Assembly: GCA_965178585.1 (NCBI GenBank)
Contig: OZ238267.1
Coordinates: 2,604,001 to 2,668,000 of the forward strand
Reading direction: 5' to 3'
DNA: 64,000 bases
Source of the DNA: Marifrigoribacter sp965178585
GTDB lineage: Bacteria; Bacteroidota; Bacteroidia; Flavobacteriales; Flavobacteriaceae
Shown here: positions 27,741 through 34,940 of the stretch, piece by piece
Layout: each line of letters begins with the position of its first letter
Position numbering within the stretch: the first letter of the stretch is position 1
The notes under the pieces: generated by a model
Databases searched by the model: none
Seen by the model: the letters and a program-made list of their open reading frames with translations, nothing else
What the model was told of the DNA's origin: nothing
Made by a program: the position numbers and the translations under genes

Positions 27741-27783
27741 GTGTTTTATTGATATATTTTGTGTGTTTTATCGATATATATTG
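27741..27783. promoter_or_regulatory. Near-repeat pair with 22-bp period upstream of tandem secreted paralogues
   Basis: GTGTTTTATTGATATATTTT (27741-27760) and GTGTTTTATCGATATATATT (27763-27782) are near-identical direct copies spaced two helical turns apart, in the AT-rich gap between the ACC deaminase-like gene and the gene at 27840. It could be a regulator binding site; the repeat also contains TATATTTTG, close to a -7 box. The rest of the gap (27586-27839) shows nothing else recognisable. Confidence 0.35.
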
Positions 27784-27839
27784 CATTTTACGGAATATTT
27801 AGTTAATATTGTTTCACGAAATTTAAAAATATATTATTA

Positions 27840-28650
27840 ATGAAATTTCTTTTTGCCCCAAAACCTATCTATTTAGTATTGGTTTTTATTGCCTTTTTTT
27901 TATAATAACAGCTATGCACAAGTTGGTATTGGAACGGTAACGCCTCAAGGTTCACTCGATATAACGAGTACTAATCAAGGAGTTGTTTTACCTCGTGTAA
28001 TTTTATCACGTACTGATACCCAGACTATCAGCAACCCGCAAACAGGCGTAATTCCAGACGGAACAGTAGTTTATAACACCGTTACAACAGTAGATGGTAA
28101 TTACTCTGTCTATCCAGGCATCTATGTTTGGATAGTTGATAAATGGGTGCCTCAATTTTCCCAAAAACAGTCAATTCTTATTAGACAGGATGGTACCGAC
28201 TTTAGAGCAACTAATTCGGAACAAAACATTCCCTTAACCGCAAGTACATTTACACCAGAGTTTAGTGGTACTTATAGAATTGAACTAAGTGTTAATTTTG
28301 GCGGCGGATATATGAGAAATCCCTCAAATGCTGATCGTTTAAATGTTGGCTCTCAAACGGGTAATTTTAAACTTACATATAATAATGGATCCGATGTGGA
28401 TTATTTAATACCTATTAAATCTTATTCTGCCAGATATAGATCAGGAAGCAATTATTATGCTATTTGGAAACAACAATCTATTGTTTTTTATGTAGTTATA
28501 AATCGTGGGGACACTCCTACTTTTAATTTGAGTATTCAACAAACTACTGACACTCAATTTGAGAATAATGGTAATTCGAGAAACGGAAGAGGTAATGTAG
28601 GAGATGATATCCCTTGTACGATAGAAATTGATTTTGTAGGAGGAGCCTAA
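27840..28650 (+). CDS. Secreted AQVGI-type surface protein with a frameshift at a T8 tract in its signal peptide
   Basis: From ATG 27840 the frame encodes a normal signal peptide start (MKFLFAPKPIYLVLVFIAF) but hits TAA right after the eight T's at 27894-27901. Removing one T joins it to the long frame (SYAQVGIGTVTPQGSLDI), giving a complete signal peptide ending SYAQ. The long frame has no ATG of its own; only a TTG at 27889 that would leave it without a signal. The mature part (about 245 aa) matches the two following paralogues: LPRV, GTVVYNT, YPGIYVW, FTPEFSGTYRIELSVNFGGG and a terminal CTIEIDFVG. These beta-rich patterns recall C1q/TNF-like jelly rolls (tentative). It is either phase-variable, a decaying gene, or a sequence error. 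Confidence 0.72.
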
Positions 28651-28664
28651 TAAAAATTAAAATT

Positions 28665-29477
28665 ATGAGTATAAAATATAATTATATAGCACTTCTTCTT
28701 CTAGTTTCTCTAACAGGAATAGCACAAGTTGGTATTAATACGACCACACCTAGAGGAGCATTAGACATTAACACCACCACCACCGGTTTTGTTTACCCGG
28801 TAGTGAGTCTTGTAAATACCACAACTGAAACAGTTACAAATCCAAATGCAGCAAATATTATAGCTGGTACAACCGTATATAATAATGCCAGCCCGGCAGG
28901 TCATGGAGCTAATAGCGTATATCCAGGAATATATTTTTGGAATGGATCAAAATGGGTACCACAATTTAATAAAAGAGAGATTGCGTATTTTGAACAAAAT
29001 GCAGATGTTAGAACTTTATCCAGCGGTGGTGCTGTGTCAATTCCTTTTGACGATGTAACTGGGAGTCCAGCAAGCACTTTTACACCTACCTATTCTGGAA
29101 ACTATTTAGTGGAGGTAAAAATACACTTTGGCGCTGGAGCAGTAGATACTCCAGGGACAGGTAGTTCTGGCCTCAATTTTAATGTTCAAGAGGGAGATTT
29201 TGATTTCACTTTTAATGGCAATACAAAATCCGTCGACATTCGTTCCTATTCAGCAGATAATAATTATTATTCGGCGTATGACAATAGTGCATCTCAAGTT
29301 AGGTTTGTAGTGACTGAGAACTTAACCCACGCAACATCATATGCATTTGCCATTACTTGTAACCAAGAAGATGCAGTAGGATTTGTAGGCAACGGGAATA
29401 CTGGTACAGGTCAAGGTTACATTACCATCAATGATAACGTTAAATGTACTATAGAATTTACTTATATTGATGAGTAA
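28665..29477 (+). CDS. Secreted AQVGI-type surface protein, second tandem paralogue
   Basis: 270 aa with an intact signal peptide (1-20, ending LTGIAQ) and the family N-terminus VGINTTTPRGALDINT. Shared blocks with its neighbours: VYPGIYFWNGSKWVPQFN, a central FTPTYSGNYLVEVKIHFGAG, then VQEGDFDFTFNG, and the end CTIEFTYIDE. There is no T9SS sorting domain, so it may stay in the periplasm or reach the surface by another route. It begins 14 bases after the first paralogue and so is probably co-transcribed with it. Function unknown. Confidence 0.82.
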   Translation: MSIKYNYIALLLLVSLTGIAQVGINTTTPRGALDINTTTTGFVYPVVSLVNTTTETVTNPNAANIIAGTTVYNNASPAGHGANSVYPGIYFWNGSKWVPQFNKREIAYFEQNADVRTLSSGGAVSIPFDDVTGSPASTFTPTYSGNYLVEVKIHFGAGAVDTPGTGSSGLNFNVQEGDFDFTFNGNTKSVDIRSYSADNNYYSAYDNSASQVRFVVTENLTHATSYAFAITCNQEDAVGFVGNGNTGTGQGYITINDNVKCTIEFTYIDE

Positions 29478-29501
29478 AAATTCATTTATTAAAATTTTGA
29501 T

Positions 29502-30383
29502 ATGAATAATAAAAATATTAAAAAATTCTTTTACATACTCACTTTTATAGTTTGTGTATCTCAGACTTCATTTGCTCAAGTTGGAATTAATGTTTCCAAT
29601 CCTGAAGGGGCATTGGATTTATCAGCGTCTACTTATGGAATCGTGTACCCTAGAGTTGCATTAACAGGTACGGGTGATGTAACAACTGTTATTAACCCAG
29701 AGCCAGGCGGTTTAGTATCTGGAACAGTAGTATATAATACAAGTGATGCTGCTTCAGACCCTAACGATGCTATTACCGATGTTTACCCAGGACTATATGT
29801 TTGGGATGGGACTTTGTGGGGCCCTCAATATATTCAAGAAGAATATGTGAGATTTGAACAAGACCCAGGGTGTTTAAGAGTACCTTTTGACGTTCGAACC
29901 GAAATTGATGGTTTAGAAACCGGTAGCTCATTTACTCCAAAATATTCAGGAAACTATAAAATCAAAGTTACCACCAGTTTTGGTGCCGGAGAAATCAAAA
30001 ATTTAAGTGGATCCACTGGAAATAATCTTACTACTGGTACAGTAGAAGGTAATTTTTTGTTTTGGTGCATTGGACCAGGGCCTACAACACTAGTCGATGG
30101 TACATACATGGGATCTAATGGTGCTGTTTATTGTCATTCTTATTCAACGATTAACGAAAACAATACTCCTGACCAACAATATGAAACCGTAATGCTTGAT
30201 GCCTCTAGGGTTTATTTAAGAGAATTGGAAGCTGGAGCCACGTATACATTCAATTTAGATGTTTGGATAGACCAACTCGACGAAACAAATTTTGTGGGTG
30301 ATATGGCCCCAGGTACAGATGGCGAAACTCATATTGGTCATGAAACTCCATGTACTGTAGAATTTATATATGTTGGCAATTAA
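29502..30383 (+). CDS. Secreted AQVGI-type surface protein, third tandem paralogue
   Basis: 293 aa with a signal peptide (about 1-25, ending TSFAQ), then VGINVSNPEGALDLS, GTVVYNTSDAASDPND, VYPGLYVWDGTLWGPQY, FTPKYSGNYKIKVTTSFGAG and a final CTVEFIYVGN. Two extra Cys (DPGC and FWCIGPG) distinguish it from the other two. It starts 24 bases after the second paralogue. Its last 4 bases overlap the end of the convergent small gene at 30380. Family unknown; tandem duplication is clear. Confidence 0.82.
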   Translation: MNNKNIKKFFYILTFIVCVSQTSFAQVGINVSNPEGALDLSASTYGIVYPRVALTGTGDVTTVINPEPGGLVSGTVVYNTSDAASDPNDAITDVYPGLYVWDGTLWGPQYIQEEYVRFEQDPGCLRVPFDVRTEIDGLETGSSFTPKYSGNYKIKVTTSFGAGEIKNLSGSTGNNLTTGTVEGNFLFWCIGPGPTTLVDGTYMGSNGAVYCHSYSTINENNTPDQQYETVMLDASRVYLRELEAGATYTFNLDVWIDQLDETNFVGDMAPGTDGETHIGHETPCTVEFIYVGN

Positions 30384-30709
30384 TTAAAATACTTAATAAA
30401 CTTCCAAAAAGGCCTCTTTTTTAAATAATTGAGGTTTTTTTCGTTTTGATAAGCTTCTCTTTCAAAACAAATATTTCGATATGCTTGGTAGCGATCTTTA
30501 TAGATAGCCAACCGTATTAAAAACTCCAATCCATACCAAATATAAAATGGGATAATGAGCATTTCTAATTGTTGCCGTATGTGTATTTTCTCATGATTTA
30601 TAAAAACCGCATCTCTCTTATAACCTTTATTTTTCACTAAAATAAAAGGCCATAAAGCAATACCATTAAACTTTTTACTAAAGAACCAGCGATTAACTAA
30701 AACAAACAT
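30380..30709 (-). CDS. Small membrane-associated HExxH protein
   Basis: 109 aa. Residues 39-43 read HEKIH with a preceding INHE context, a zinc-metallopeptidase-like HExxH, and a later FEREAYQNE gives Glu candidates for a third ligand. A hydrophobic stretch (MLIIPFYIWYGLEFLIRLAI, about 50-69) follows the motif directly. I have seen such short HExxH proteins in Bacteroidota but know no function; a minimal membrane-bound protease is possible, as is a structural role. The ATG at 30709 is the only good start. It shares 4 bases at its end with the convergent gene. Confidence 0.65.
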   Translation of the reverse strand: MFVLVNRWFFSKKFNGIALWPFILVKNKGYKRDAVFINHEKIHIRQQLEMLIIPFYIWYGLEFLIRLAIYKDRYQAYRNICFEREAYQNEKNLNYLKKRPFWKFIKYFN

Positions 30710-30730
30710 GCAAACAAGATAAGAAAATGT

Positions 30731-30738
30731 TATTTTTG
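30731..30738 (+). promoter_or_regulatory. -7 promoter box just before the DUF5522 gene
   Basis: TATTTTTG fits TAnnTTTG. Transcription would start about at the GTG of 30743, implying a leaderless or nearly leaderless message. Confidence 0.4.
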
Positions 30739-30742
30739 TAGG

Positions 30743-30919
30743 GTGACCAATTTTAAAAAATACATACCCTTAGAAGAAGGAGATTTTTATTTAACTACTG
30801 AGGGATATCGATGTTTTACCGAGCAATATCATTTAAAACGTGGTTATTGCTGTGAGAGTGGTTGTCGACATTGCCCTTATGGTTTTGATGCAAGAAAAGG
30901 CGTAAGCAGTAAGCAGTAA
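30743..30919 (+). CDS. DUF5522 small Cys-rich protein, 3' end formed by a tandem repeat
   Basis: 58 aa read from GTG 30743: it begins TNFKKYIPLEEGDFYLTTEG after the start residue and has the family hallmark FTEQYHLKRGYCCESGCRHC followed by PYGF. The four Cys could bind a metal. There is no in-frame ATG. The last codons (after DARKG) and the stop codon are supplied by the first copies of the GTAAGCA tandem repeat at 30902, so the natural C-terminus may have been altered by repeat expansion. Function unknown. Confidence 0.72.
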   Translation: MTNFKKYIPLEEGDFYLTTEGYRCFTEQYHLKRGYCCESGCRHCPYGFDARKGVSSKQ

Positions 30920-31048
30920 GCAGTAAGCAGTAAGCAGTAAGCAGTAAGCAGTAAGCAGTAAGCAGTAAGCAGTAAGCAGTAAGCAGTAAGCAGTAAGCAG
31001 TAAGCAGTAAGCAGTAAGCAGTAAGCAGTAAGCAGTAAGCAGTAAGCA
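30902..31048. repeat. Tandem repeat, 21 perfect copies of GTAAGCA
   Basis: 147 bases made only of the heptamer GTAAGCA with no mismatch. Because 7 is not a multiple of 3, all three forward frames run through the same 21-base cycle and meet TAA; the reverse strand has no stop. It starts inside the DUF5522 gene and ends 56 bases before the hutU ATG. Confidence 0.98.
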
Positions 31049-31104
31049 AAATGAAATTTTTCGCGCTAATTAGTGAAATTAGTGTCTAAAAAACACAACA
31101 AGTT

Positions 31105-33093
31105 ATGAACTTCAAAGAAGAAATACAACAAGGGATTCCTAGTGAGCTTCCTTCACCAAAAGCATACGACCCTAACATTAATCACGCTCCAAAAAGAAAA
31201 GATATTCTTTCTGTAGATGAAAAAAAGCTAGCATTGCAAAATGCACTTCGTTATTTTGATGCAAAACATCACGCTATACTATTACCTGAGTTTCAAAAGG
31301 AATTAGAAGCCTATGGTCGTATTTATATGTACCGCCTCCGTCCAGATTACAAAATGTATGCGAGACCAATTTCAGAATATCCTGGAAAATGTGAGCAGGC
31401 AAAAGCTATTATGCTGATGATTCAAAACAACCTAGATTACGCAGTTGCGCAACATCCCCACGAGTTAATTACGTATGGAGGAAATGGTGCAGTTTTTCAG
31501 AATTGGGCTCAGTACTTACTAACTATGAAGTATTTATCCGAAATGACCGAAGAACAAACCCTAGTAATGTATTCGGGTCATCCACAAGGATTATTTCCTT
31601 CTCATAAAGATGCTCCAAGAGTGGTGGTAACTAACGGAATGATGATTCCTAATTATTCTTCACAAGACGATTGGGAAAAATTTAATGCATTGGGGGTTAC
31701 TCAATATGGACAAATGACGGCTGGAAGCTATATGTATATTGGTCCTCAAGGAATTGTTCACGGAACTACCATAACCGTTTTAAATGGTTTTAGAAAAATA
31801 AATAAAAGTCCGTTTGGAGGATTGTTTGTAACATCAGGTTTAGGTGGAATGAGTGGAGCACAGCCAAAAGCAGGTAATATTGCAGGTTGTGTAACCGTTT
31901 GTGCTGAAGTTAATAAAAAAGCTACCGAAACAAGGCACTCACAAGGCTGGGTAGATGAAGTATATTCAGATATATTAGAATTAACCAATCGTGTGAAAGC
32001 GGCTGTTGAAAATAAAGAAACTGTTTCTATAGCTTATGATGGAAATGTGGTGGATGTATGGGAAACATTTGATAAGGAAAATTTACATATCGATTTAGGA
32101 AGTGATCAAACTTCTCTTCATAATCCCTGGGCAGGAGGCTATTACCCTGTTGGATTATCGTATGAGGAATCAAATGAAATGATGGCTAATCAACCGGAAG
32201 CTTTTAAAGAAGAAGTACAGAAAAGTTTACGCAGGCAAGCAGATGCTATCAATAAGCATACTGCAAAAGGCACCTACTTTTTCGATTATGGTAACGCATT
32301 CTTATTAGAAGCCTCAAGAGCGGGAGCCGATGTATTAGACACTAAAAATCCGTTAAGAGAATTTAGATATCCTAGTTATGTACAAGATATCATGGGGCCC
32401 ATGTGTTTTGATTATGGTTTTGGTCCATTTCGTTGGGTATGTACTTCTGGAAAACCTAAAGATTTAGAAAAAACAGATTTGATTGCTTGTGAAGTTTTAG
32501 AAGAAATGATAAAAACCTCTCCTCCTGAAATTCAGCAACAAATGCAAGACAATATTCAATGGATCAAAGGAGCTCAAGAGAATAAATTAGTAGTAGGTTC
32601 TCAAGCAAGAATACTTTACGCTGATGCTGAAGGAAGAATGAAAATAGCTTCGGCTTTTAATAAGGCTATTGCTGATGGTAAAATTGGTTTCGTAGTATTA
32701 GGAAGAGACCATCATGATGTTTCTGGAACCGATTCTCCTTACCGTGAAACTTCCAACATCTATGATGGTAGTCAGTTTACAGCAGATATGGCCATACATA
32801 ATGTAATCGGAGATAGTTTTAGAGGAGCCACATGGGTAAGCATCCATAACGGTGGTGGTGTAGGCTGGGGCGAAGTTATTAATGGGGGCTTTGGTATGGT
32901 TCTTGATGGTAGTAATGATGCACAAAGACGACTAGAATCAATGCTTTATTGGGATGTAAATAATGGTATTTCTAGAAGAAGTTGGGCAAGAAATAAAGAA
33001 GCTATATTTGCTATTAAAAGAGCTATGGATAACAATCCAAATTTAAAAGTTACGCTTCCTAATTTTGTTGATGATTCTTTATTTAATATATAA
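31105..33093 (+). CDS. hutU: Urocanate hydratase
   Basis: Second step of histidine breakdown: urocanate to 4-imidazolone-5-propionate, using tightly bound NAD. 662 aa, the length of the longer HutU form seen in Bacteroidota. Conserved blocks include MVYSGHPQGLFPSHKDAPR-like sequence, TAGSYMYIGPQGIVHGTT, GGLFVTSGLGGMSGAQPKA, GCVTVCAEV, and near the C-terminus FVVLGRDHHDVSGTDSPYR and WVSIHNGGGVGWGEV. No hutH, hutI or hutG is in the window, so the rest of the pathway must be elsewhere. The promoter is not obvious: the 56-base gap from the heptamer array contains a TTAGTGAAATTAGTG direct repeat. Confidence 0.97.
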   Translation: MNFKEEIQQGIPSELPSPKAYDPNINHAPKRKDILSVDEKKLALQNALRYFDAKHHAILLPEFQKELEAYGRIYMYRLRPDYKMYARPISEYPGKCEQAKAIMLMIQNNLDYAVAQHPHELITYGGNGAVFQNWAQYLLTMKYLSEMTEEQTLVMYSGHPQGLFPSHKDAPRVVVTNGMMIPNYSSQDDWEKFNALGVTQYGQMTAGSYMYIGPQGIVHGTTITVLNGFRKINKSPFGGLFVTSGLGGMSGAQPKAGNIAGCVTVCAEVNKKATETRHSQGWVDEVYSDILELTNRVKAAVENKETVSIAYDGNVVDVWETFDKENLHIDLGSDQTSLHNPWAGGYYPVGLSYEESNEMMANQPEAFKEEVQKSLRRQADAINKHTAKGTYFFDYGNAFLLEASRAGADVLDTKNPLREFRYPSYVQDIMGPMCFDYGFGPFRWVCTSGKPKDLEKTDLIACEVLEEMIKTSPPEIQQQMQDNIQWIKGAQENKLVVGSQARILYADAEGRMKIASAFNKAIADGKIGFVVLGRDHHDVSGTDSPYRETSNIYDGSQFTADMAIHNVIGDSFRGATWVSIHNGGGVGWGEVINGGFGMVLDGSNDAQRRLESMLYWDVNNGISRRSWARNKEAIFAIKRAMDNNPNLKVTLPNFVDDSLFNI

Positions 33094-33190
33094 TAAACGC
33101 TACGAAACGAGCGGACTAAAATATTTATCGGCCAAAAAAATGACTAATAGCGAACAGCAGGTGACCTATTTAATATAATACTATAAACAC

Positions 33191-33724
33191 ATGAAATATT
33201 TAAAATTTACCCCCTTATTATTATTGTTTGTATTTACTTCTTGTTCTACGGTTAGAGTAGTTTCAGATTATGATTCAGTAACCGATTTCACTAAATACAA
33301 AACTTTTGCTTTCTATAAACCTGGAATTGATAAAGCACAAATTTCAGATTTAGATAAAAAAAGAATTATGCGCGAAATTGAAGCTAATTTAAAAGCTAAA
33401 GGAATGACCGTTTCAGCTGAACCAGATATGTTGGTAAGTTTATTTACTAAAGAACGTGAACGAATCGATGTTTATAATAATTACTATGGATATTATGGGT
33501 ATGGTTATGGTGCTTGGTATGGAGGTGGTCAATCTGTTTCTTCTACCCCAGAAGGCACATTATATATCGATTTAATTGATCGAAGTAAAAATGAATTGGT
33601 TTGGCAAGGAATTGGCAAAGGAGATTTAGTGATGAGTAGTGTTGAAAAGAAAGAAGCTAGAATTAAAGAGATTGTTACCAAAATATTAGCACAATACCCG
33701 CCAGTTGTTAAAACTGAAGAATAG
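33191..33724 (+). CDS. DUF4136 lipoprotein
   Basis: 177 aa. The lipoprotein signal is LLFVFTSCS with Cys18. The DUF4136 domain follows: VRVVSDYDSVTDFTKYKTFA, RIMREIEANLKAKGM, a Gly/Tyr-rich loop (YYGYYGYGYGAWYGGG), then GTLYIDLIDRSKNELVWQGIG and a closing KEIVTKILAQYPP. It is probably held at the outer membrane; role unknown. It begins 97 bases after hutU and is followed 35 bases later by a beta-barrel gene, so these two may form one transcript. Confidence 0.88.
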   Translation: MKYLKFTPLLLLFVFTSCSTVRVVSDYDSVTDFTKYKTFAFYKPGIDKAQISDLDKKRIMREIEANLKAKGMTVSAEPDMLVSLFTKERERIDVYNNYYGYYGYGYGAWYGGGQSVSSTPEGTLYIDLIDRSKNELVWQGIGKGDLVMSSVEKKEARIKEIVTKILAQYPPVVKTEE

Positions 33725-33759
33725 TGTAATTCAATATAAAAACTATAAATTAAAAATAA

Positions 33760-34869
33760 ATGAAATCATTTTATACGCTTATTATATTAAGTTTTTTCAC
33801 TATTAATATTGCTTTAGCACAAAATTACCAAACTGGTTCTATTACAACGAAAGACCAACAATCTGTTGAGGGAAGAGTTGCTATAGACAACTCATCAAAA
33901 AAAGTTTTTTTTAAAAAGAATGGGGAATCTAATGTTTATAGTTTTTCAAACATAGAAAAAGTAGAGATTGTTGGTACTAACTATTCTAAGATTAAATTCA
34001 ATAATGAAGAACTTTTAGCTAATTCATTAACAACCGGAAAAGCGACTTTATATTCACTTTCCAATGATGATATACTTATTATCAAAGAGAATAATGATGG
34101 TCATCAGTTTAATTTAAAAAATGATAAAGCGCAAATTCCTGGCTTACTTTCTTTATTTTTTAATGATTGTAATTCACTAAGAGAAGTAATTAATAAAACT
34201 GATTATTTTACTGAGAAGTCTTTAAAAAGCTTAACCGATACTTATAATAATTGTGAATTTGGAGCATATACTCCTTCAGAAAATGAGATTAGTAAAGCAA
34301 GTGCTTATAACACAGATTATTTTAGGTTCTACGGAGGTTTATTATCTACTTTTAACAAAACTACAGTAAATGATTTTGATCCAACAAATACTAGTGGATT
34401 TGGTATTGGAGTTGGATTAGCGTCTTCTCCTGCTTTTATGGGTAATTTAAAAGGAAATCTTTATTTTAATTTTGATGTAAATATGCTTTTTAATGGAAGT
34501 CAAGATTTTAAAAATGGTAGCACCCCTCTTAATTATAAACTAAATACGTATCGTTTTTCTATTGGAATGGAATATGTTTTTAACAAAAACGGAAATGTTC
34601 AACCTTTTATAGGTATTGGCTATGCCTTTTCATTAGATCATTATGATGGTGAATTAGGCACCATATCCTTTAAGGATGATTCCAGAAAGTTTTTCTTTAC
34701 ACCAAAAGCAGGTGTGTTATTTCAACTAAATAATGAAAACCATATAGGATTAACGGTGAGTTATATTCCAAAGTATGAATCTGATTTAAGTTTTTATTTC
34801 AATGAAGAATTAAATCCTTTAGTTATTGATACTGAATCTATAACCATAGGGGTAAATTATTATTTTTAA
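33760..34869 (+). CDS. Outer membrane beta-barrel protein
   Basis: 369 aa with a signal peptide (1-20, ending IALAQ). The N-terminal third (21-160) is a mixed domain with SITTKDQQSVEGRVAIDN, seen in some Bacteroidota proteins of unknown function. The C-terminal 200 residues are alternating beta strands ending in an aromatic residue (ITIGVNYYF), with FRFYGGLLSTFN, LYFNFDVNMLF, IGIGYAFSLDHYD and NHIGLTVSYIPKYE, typical of an 8-stranded porin-like barrel. Probably located in the outer membrane. Ligand unknown. Confidence 0.82.
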   Translation: MKSFYTLIILSFFTINIALAQNYQTGSITTKDQQSVEGRVAIDNSSKKVFFKKNGESNVYSFSNIEKVEIVGTNYSKIKFNNEELLANSLTTGKATLYSLSNDDILIIKENNDGHQFNLKNDKAQIPGLLSLFFNDCNSLREVINKTDYFTEKSLKSLTDTYNNCEFGAYTPSENEISKASAYNTDYFRFYGGLLSTFNKTTVNDFDPTNTSGFGIGVGLASSPAFMGNLKGNLYFNFDVNMLFNGSQDFKNGSTPLNYKLNTYRFSIGMEYVFNKNGNVQPFIGIGYAFSLDHYDGELGTISFKDDSRKFFFTPKAGVLFQLNNENHIGLTVSYIPKYESDLSFYFNEELNPLVIDTESITIGVNYYF

Positions 34870-34882
34870 TATAATTAGTATT

Positions 34883-34922
34883 AAAAAAAGGAGTCTTTAA
34901 TTAATTAAAGACTCCTTTTTTT
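34883..34922. terminator. Perfect 40-bp palindromic bidirectional terminator
   Basis: Two 20-base perfect arms (AAAAAAAGGAGTCTTTAATT and its complement) with no loop bases, A-run to the left and T-run to the right. It separates the convergent beta-barrel gene from the end of the long minus-strand operon. Confidence 0.92.
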
Positions 34923-34940
34923 ATATAAAATTATTTGATT

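Noticed and set aside
27889..28650. TTG start for the first tandem paralogue
   Set aside because: It would remove nearly all of the signal peptide; the ATG at 27840 plus a one-base frameshift explains the gene better.
30401..30440. Terminator at the overlap of convergent genes
   Set aside because: Only about four stem pairs (CCTC/GAGG) with a long loop inside the coding region of the small HExxH gene.
30902..31048. CRISPR array
   Set aside because: The units are 7 bases, perfectly contiguous and without spacers; no cas genes nearby.
30816..31049. Minus-strand open frame encoding a repeated LTAYCLL peptide
   Set aside because: It exists only because the heptamer array has no stop codon on that strand; its remainder is antisense to the DUF5522 gene.
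33094..33190. Small RNA between hutU and the DUF4136 gene
   Set aside because: There is a short CGCT/AGCG stem and slightly richer GC, but no promoter or terminator to support an RNA gene.
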